DNA from: Shimazuella alba
GTDB lineage: Bacteria; Bacillota; Bacilli; Thermoactinomycetales; Thermoactinomycetaceae
Direction: 5' to 3'
DNA: 64,000 bases
NCBI RefSeq assembly: GCF_009831235.1
Contig: NZ_WUUL01000001.1
Span: 372,001 to 436,000 of the forward strand
The position numbers and the translations under genes are program-made. The notes beneath the pieces are model-generated. The model was given only the letters and a program-made list of their open reading frames with translations, was not told where the DNA came from and ran no database searches. Of this stretch, positions 60,112 through 64,000 are shown piece by piece. Within the stretch, counting starts at the first letter, position 1. The number at the start of each line of letters is the position of its first letter.

Positions 60112-60906
60112 TTACTTTTGTTTTTGTTTCATTAACCATTGAACCAAAACTTCTTGTTGCTCAGGCGAACCTTGAAACATTCCGGCTGGCATGACGCCAC
60201 CTTTACCATCATTGATGTATTCGTGCAGTTGTTCTGCTGTCCGACGGTTCCCAACACCTAGAAGGGGAGGTCCATTCTTTCCTTCTAGCTGCTCACCATG
60301 GCAACGGATACATGCATTTTCTGAGTAAAGTTTTTGTCCTTCTGAATTAGCATCTACCACTTTTTTATCTACCGTAGGAGTACCCACCGCAGATTCTAAT
60401 TGTGTTTCATGCTCTGCTTCTGCAGCCCAAGTAAGCGCAATGATCGAAACGAGCGAAACAAGCATCAAACCGATTGCTATAGGACGTTTAGAAGGGCGAC
60501 GTTCTTTGCTTCTGTCTAACCAAGGTGCAAGAATAATGGAAGTAAACAATATACCTGGTAAAACAAGTGTACCGATTATTACAAATGGACCTGATGCCCA
60601 TTTATATTTTAAAAGCTGATACATGAACAAGAAATACCAGTCTGGAACTGGTAAAAATCCAGTATTAGTCGGATCTGCAATATCTCCTAGTGGTGGTTCT
60701 TCTGCCATTACAAGCGTCATAAATCCAACTAAAAAAACAGCAGCTACCATCCACTCTTTCAAGAGAAAGTCAGGGAAAAATGCTTCCGATTTACTAGGAA
60801 ACTCCGTATAGTCCGGCGGATACATCTTTTTCCGGTTAGCACGTACGCGAGAGTCTCCAACATAATGGACTTGTTCTTTCTGGTTTCCATCTTGATTATG
60901 TGCCAA
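60112..60906 (-). CDS. qcrC: Menaquinol:cytochrome c reductase, cytochrome c/b subunit
   Basis: The protein has 264 residues. The N-terminal half is the subunit-IV-like part with three membrane helices (EWMVAAVFLVGFMTLVMAEE, PDWYFLFMYQLLKYK). The C-terminal third is a cytochrome c domain with CIRCHG and the Met ligand in GVMPAGMFQG. TTG start after AGGAGGG. Confidence 0.95.
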   Translation of the reverse strand: MAHNQDGNQKEQVHYVGDSRVRANRKKMYPPDYTEFPSKSEAFFPDFLLKEWMVAAVFLVGFMTLVMAEEPPLGDIADPTNTGFLPVPDWYFLFMYQLLKYKWASGPFVIIGTLVLPGILFTSIILAPWLDRSKERRPSKRPIAIGLMLVSLVSIIALTWAAEAEHETQLESAVGTPTVDKKVVDANSEGQKLYSENACIRCHGEQLEGKNGPPLLGVGNRRTAEQLHEYINDGKGGVMPAGMFQGSPEQQEVLVQWLMKQKQK

Positions 60907-60930
60907 GTGGATTCCCTCCTCTCGCGAAGT

Positions 60931-61602
60931 TTATAGTGGTCCGGAAATTCCTTGACGACGTATTAGAATAAAGTGTGCTCCGAGTAAACCTAAAAGTGCT
61001 GCAGGGAAGAAAAACACATGAAGAGCGAAGAAACGAGCAATCGTTTGTGCTCCTACAATATCTCCACCTTGCAAGAATGTGGCAATGTATGGTCCTAGGT
61101 ATGGAACAGATGCAGCAATCTCTACCCCTACCTTAGTTGCAAAATATGCTTTATTATCCCATGGTAACAAATAACCCGTAAAACCAAGGCCTAACATCAC
61201 AAAAAAGATCAACATACCTACAATCCAGTTAAATTCACGTGGGTGTTTGTATGAGCCTGTAAAGAAGACACGAAGTGTGTGTAGAAATAACATGACAATG
61301 GCAACGCTTGCTCCCCAGTGGTGCATACCTCGAACGATCGCGCCCATTGCTACTTCATTTTGTAAAAACTTGACACTCGCATGTGCATTAATAATATCAG
61401 GAACGTAATACATTGCTAGAAACATTCCAGATAATATTTGGATTACTACTACAAAAAAAGTAAGTCCTCCAAAACAGTAAATAAACGCCGAAAAATGATG
61501 AGCTGGATTCACGTGTTCTGGAACCTCATGATCCGCAACATCACGCCATAAAGGCGTAATATCTAATCGTTCATCCACCCAGTCGTATATGGCGCGTAAC
61601 AT
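60931..61602 (-). CDS. qcrB: Menaquinol:cytochrome c reductase, cytochrome b subunit
   Basis: The protein has 223 residues from the ATG at 61602, nine bases after GGAGGTGAC. Cytochrome b6 type with four helices: heme His in RGMHHWGASVAIVMLFLHTL and FFALHVFFFPAALLGLLGAH. YVPDIINAHASV and GLGFTGYLLPWD (quinol site) are conserved. Confidence 0.95.
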   Translation of the reverse strand: MLRAIYDWVDERLDITPLWRDVADHEVPEHVNPAHHFSAFIYCFGGLTFFVVVIQILSGMFLAMYYVPDIINAHASVKFLQNEVAMGAIVRGMHHWGASVAIVMLFLHTLRVFFTGSYKHPREFNWIVGMLIFFVMLGLGFTGYLLPWDNKAYFATKVGVEIAASVPYLGPYIATFLQGGDIVGAQTIARFFALHVFFFPAALLGLLGAHFILIRRQGISGPL

Positions 61603-61633
61603 AAGCACGTCACCTCCAATCAGAAAGCATTCA

Positions 61634-62125
61634 TTAAGTCTTCAATAATGGGCCTATTAATAGCTTTCCATTTGCTTCTTTTGTTTCGTAATGATCAAGT
61701 GGTTTAGCTGGTGGCGTACCTGGTACATTCGTACCATCTTTGGTATAACGCCCAAAGTGACAAGGACAGAAGAAAGTATTTGGAAATTGAGGGTTCGACT
61801 CCCATGATACTGTACACCCTAGGTGTTTACAGACAGGGGAAAGAGCTAAGATCTTACCTTTGTCACGTAAAACCCATGCGGTCAGTACCTCATCAAATGA
61901 GTACCAACCATCTTTTTTGTGTACTTTAAACTGAACTGATTTTGGTTTATCTGTTACTTCTGAAAGTGGTAGGTTTACATCGACAAAATTACCACCTTCG
62001 CCCTTTTTAAGAGCAGGGTCAACAGCAAAACGAACCATAGGAAACAGCATACCCGCACCTAGGAAACCCGCCGTACTACCTAAGGTATACGTCAAAAACT
62101 GTCGACGGGATAGTTTCTTGCTCAC
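61634..62125 (-). CDS. qcrA: Menaquinol:cytochrome c reductase, Rieske iron-sulfur subunit
   Basis: The protein has 163 residues. A Tat-type start SRRQFLTYTLGSTAGFLGAG gives the membrane anchor. The 2Fe-2S ligands are CKHLGCTV and CPCHFGRY. GTG start after AGGGAGG. First gene of qcrABC, 140 bp of non-coding DNA upstream. Confidence 0.95.
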   Translation of the reverse strand: MSKKLSRRQFLTYTLGSTAGFLGAGMLFPMVRFAVDPALKKGEGGNFVDVNLPLSEVTDKPKSVQFKVHKKDGWYSFDEVLTAWVLRDKGKILALSPVCKHLGCTVSWESNPQFPNTFFCPCHFGRYTKDGTNVPGTPPAKPLDHYETKEANGKLLIGPLLKT

Positions 62126-62299
62126 GACACGTCCGACCTCCCTCTATAACAACATCACCGTCCAACGGACTGGAACCTTACTCTATTAGGACATGATAAT
62201 ACTTTACTAGGACATATCCATGATAGCGAAACGATAAAACAAAAGTCAAGGAATCAAATAGGTTGTTTTTTAAAACAAAAAGTAAAAAATCCTTTTTCG

Positions 62300-62722
62300 T
62301 TACGCAGATTGCCAGATTTGGAGCACTTCTTCATACAATCGTTCTAATTCCATTTCTTTTTCTGCTTCTTTTTTTACTGTTAAAAGGTGAAAAGGTGTGT
62401 TCAAACTATTCTCTTCCCAATTTCCTTCTAGTATTACCAAGAAGGTATAATGAAATCCACTATGTACCAATTCTTTCTTTGCATTATCCACCATACATTG
62501 CAAAAGCTTGTAGTCATTGCCAATCATGCTATACGCAGGAAGCAATAGCATTCTCCCTATTAATCTTTTCTCCAATTCCTCTGTTATGTACTCAATCAAA
62601 CTCGCTTCCTCTAAATAAAGCTCTTTTTGTACCATCTGATAGTGATAAACCGGAAGTAACAACGTATCCAGATAAGGGGCGATAGTTGACCAATTTGTTT
62701 CTTTTTTCTCTAATAACCGCAT
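62300..62722 (-). CDS. YpiF-like protein (DUF2487)
   Basis: The protein has about 140 residues from the ATG at 62722 after CGGAGGATGC. Soluble: NWSTIAPYLDTLLLPVYHYQ, GRMLLLPAYSMIG. Same place as ypiF before qcrA in B. subtilis. Function unknown. Confidence 0.82.
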   Translation of the reverse strand: MRLLEKKETNWSTIAPYLDTLLLPVYHYQMVQKELYLEEASLIEYITEELEKRLIGRMLLLPAYSMIGNDYKLLQCMVDNAKKELVHSGFHYTFLVILEGNWEENSLNTPFHLLTVKKEAEKEMELERLYEEVLQIWQSA

Positions 62723-62782
62723 GTGGATGCATCCTCCGAACAACAAGGAAGCTCAGCATAGCTGAGCTACTTGTAGGTTTGC

Positions 62783-63331
62783 TTATTTGCTCTCTTCAAG
62801 CAGTTTCCTTAGTTCTTGACTTAATTTTAGAAAAGTATCTTTATCTTGATTCTCAAGGGATTCATCTATTTTAGCGTACAATTGCTTTTTTTGGAACTGA
62901 CGTACCGCTTGATCGAGAAGCAACTCCGCAAACAGACTAAGTAGTTGGTCTTGCACCAAGTCTTGTCTTTCCATGGGATTACCCTCCAATACGGCGGCAA
63001 ATTTAGGACATGATGTCCTGTCTTGAAAATACAGCCCAATATATATATCTTCATTTGGGAAAAGTTGCAGATCATAGAAGACAGCTTCTACATCTGTACC
63101 AACACGCTTTTTTCGAGAAAACTGAAATGGTGGCATGTCTGAACATTTGGTTGAGATAATAATAGACTTTGGCAGTAACGACACATGCTCCACAAAATGA
63201 ACTTTTGCAAGCAGTTCTTCTTTTGAAGATAGGTAGCTCAGCAACCAAGCTACTTCTCGCTTACGGAGTTCATGATGCCCTAAAAACCAATGAATAAACT
63301 CCTTTTTCTCAGAAACGGTTACGGTGCTCAA
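62783..63331 (-). CDS. YpiB-like protein (UPF0302)
   Basis: The protein has about 182 residues from a TTG at 63331 after GGGGAGGGCGGGAA. N-terminal UPF0302 domain (EKKEFIHWFLGHHELRKREV, AWLLSYL), and a C-terminal IDEAL-like end (DQAVRQFQKKQLYAKIDESL). Function unknown; conserved in Bacillales next to qcrABC. Confidence 0.85.
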   Translation of the reverse strand: MSTVTVSEKKEFIHWFLGHHELRKREVAWLLSYLSSKEELLAKVHFVEHVSLLPKSIIISTKCSDMPPFQFSRKKRVGTDVEAVFYDLQLFPNEDIYIGLYFQDRTSCPKFAAVLEGNPMERQDLVQDQLLSLFAELLLDQAVRQFQKKQLYAKIDESLENQDKDTFLKLSQELRKLLEESK

Positions 63332-63389
63332 TTCCCGCCCTCCCCAATGATTCGTCACGGTTGTAATTATCTATTCGACAAATAGAAAG

Positions 63390-64000
63390 CTAATCCCTAC
63401 CGTTGATAAAAGCCATATCGATGACTTTTTCTTGGAAAGCGGATACATCCGAAAAGATTTTTACACCCGTTGGAGTAAGCGTCAGAAATTGTTCACCTGT
63501 ACTCTCTTCTCCTATCCTTAGAACCCCTAAATGACCTAACATTTTCAAAAGACGAGTGAACAATGAATCTACTGTTTCATAATAAAAGGGGCTCAGCCAT
63601 GGAGATACTACTTTTTTTACGGTTAGAACAGGAAACCATCCAAGGTGTGCTAGTGATCCAATCCATTTTAAGATAATAGGTAGATTTGGGATTGGTCGCC
63701 TATACAAACGAATCCAAAACCGATAGAGTTTGAACATAATCAGTTCCATATCGGTATCAGATATATTCCCGAAATTTCGTTCTACTAAACGTAAATATCC
63801 ATCGGAATCTTCGGTAAAGTAATTTTCATAAAAGGTAAAATCATATATTAATGAGAATCGATCTGGATAAAGATGATAACTACGTCCAAACCCGAAGCGT
63901 GGTCCTTTTCCGCTCAGTAATTCTTCTGAAACGGAAAAAGTATCCATCATTTGTCTTAGTTGATTACGATAAATCCCCCCACCCTCTGCTGTTCTAACAA
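63390..64000 (-). CDS. Hypothetical protein, C-terminal part (runs off the right edge)
   Basis: The frame is open to the window edge. ATGs at 63950 and 63947 have no good ribosome site and coding-like sequence (AEGGGIYRNQLRQ) continues upstream, so the real start is probably outside. About 203 residues are visible, rich in aromatic residues (SYHLYPDRFSLIYDFTFYEN), ending with a winged-helix-like part (LKMLGHLGVLRIGEE, FLTLTPTGVKIF). The family is not recognised. Confidence 0.6.
   Translation of the reverse strand, partial: VRTAEGGGIYRNQLRQMMDTFSVSEELLSGKGPRFGFGRSYHLYPDRFSLIYDFTFYENYFTEDSDGYLRLVERNFGNISDTDMELIMFKLYRFWIRLYRRPIPNLPIILKWIGSLAHLGWFPVLTVKKVVSPWLSPFYYETVDSLFTRLLKMLGHLGVLRIGEESTGEQFLTLTPTGVKIFSDVSAFQEKVIDMAFINGRD

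Noticed and set aside
1-64000. tRNA, rRNA or replication origin
   Set aside because: No cloverleaf sequence, ribosomal RNA segment or DnaA-box cluster was seen on reading both strands.

Overview
The window is about 38-40% GC and comes from a low-GC, spore-forming Gram-positive of the order Bacillales. The evidence is the bacillithiol genes bshA/bshB1, spo0M and ypjB homologues, a menaquinol:cytochrome c reductase of the qcrABC type, and a long block (panD-panC-panB-birA-cca-bshA-bshB1-dapB-mazG-yitT-ypjB-ypjA-qcrCBA-ypiF-ypiB) that follows the Bacillus subtilis order almost gene for gene. The genus cannot be fixed from sequence reading alone.

Layout. 1-6.8 kb: the edge of a repeat-rich hydrophilic protein, then one MFS transporter gene split into two halves (543-1130 and 6401-6748) by a decayed Tn3-family transposon. 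That element keeps a TnpI tyrosine recombinase, its resolution site, one 38-bp terminal repeat and a passenger set (AraC regulator, TetL-like exporter, glyoxalase-fold protein). 7-11.6 kb: small proteins, a truncated globin and the class I ribonucleotide reductase pair nrdA-nrdB. 11.9-22.3 kb: a GC-rich orphan gene, then a structurally complete 9.47-kb Tn3-family transposon with TnpA, a frameshifted TnpI, its resolution site and a five-gene passenger module (membrane protein, MarR regulator, saccharopine-dehydrogenase-like protein, cytochrome P450, 14-helix MFS exporter). Five copies of one palindrome tie the passenger module together. A 267-bp host segment is duplicated exactly at the two transposon ends.

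22.2-27.8 kb: a catabolic operon (ascorbate-type PTS IIA/IIB/IIC, phosphotriesterase-family lactonase, creatininase-family amidase, KDGP-type aldolase, SIS-domain protein). 27.9-36.4 kb: trxB, uvsE, a hydrolase, a CDGSH protein, ku, a TPR protein, a WYL regulator and a spo0M gene broken by a 19-bp tandem duplication. 36.5-49.3 kb: a decay zone holding a collapsed gluconate operon (intact gntR and operator, gntK and gntP reduced to fragments), at least two further Tn3-family relics, a broken tyrosine recombinase, a second GC-rich orphan gene and a 5' remnant of a macrolide phosphotransferase gene. Among these sit intact genes (rrf2, eamA, a reductase, grpB, mhqD/mhqO/mhqR, a Gfo/Idh oxidoreductase). 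49.4-64 kb: the conserved housekeeping block, with a structured leader and terminator in front of panB.

The most interesting system is the 16.8-21.9 kb passenger module. One MarR-family repressor gene, apparently with a leaderless mRNA, lies among five matching operators that precede every transcription unit of a P450/oxidoreductase/exporter detoxification-type module carried on a transposon.
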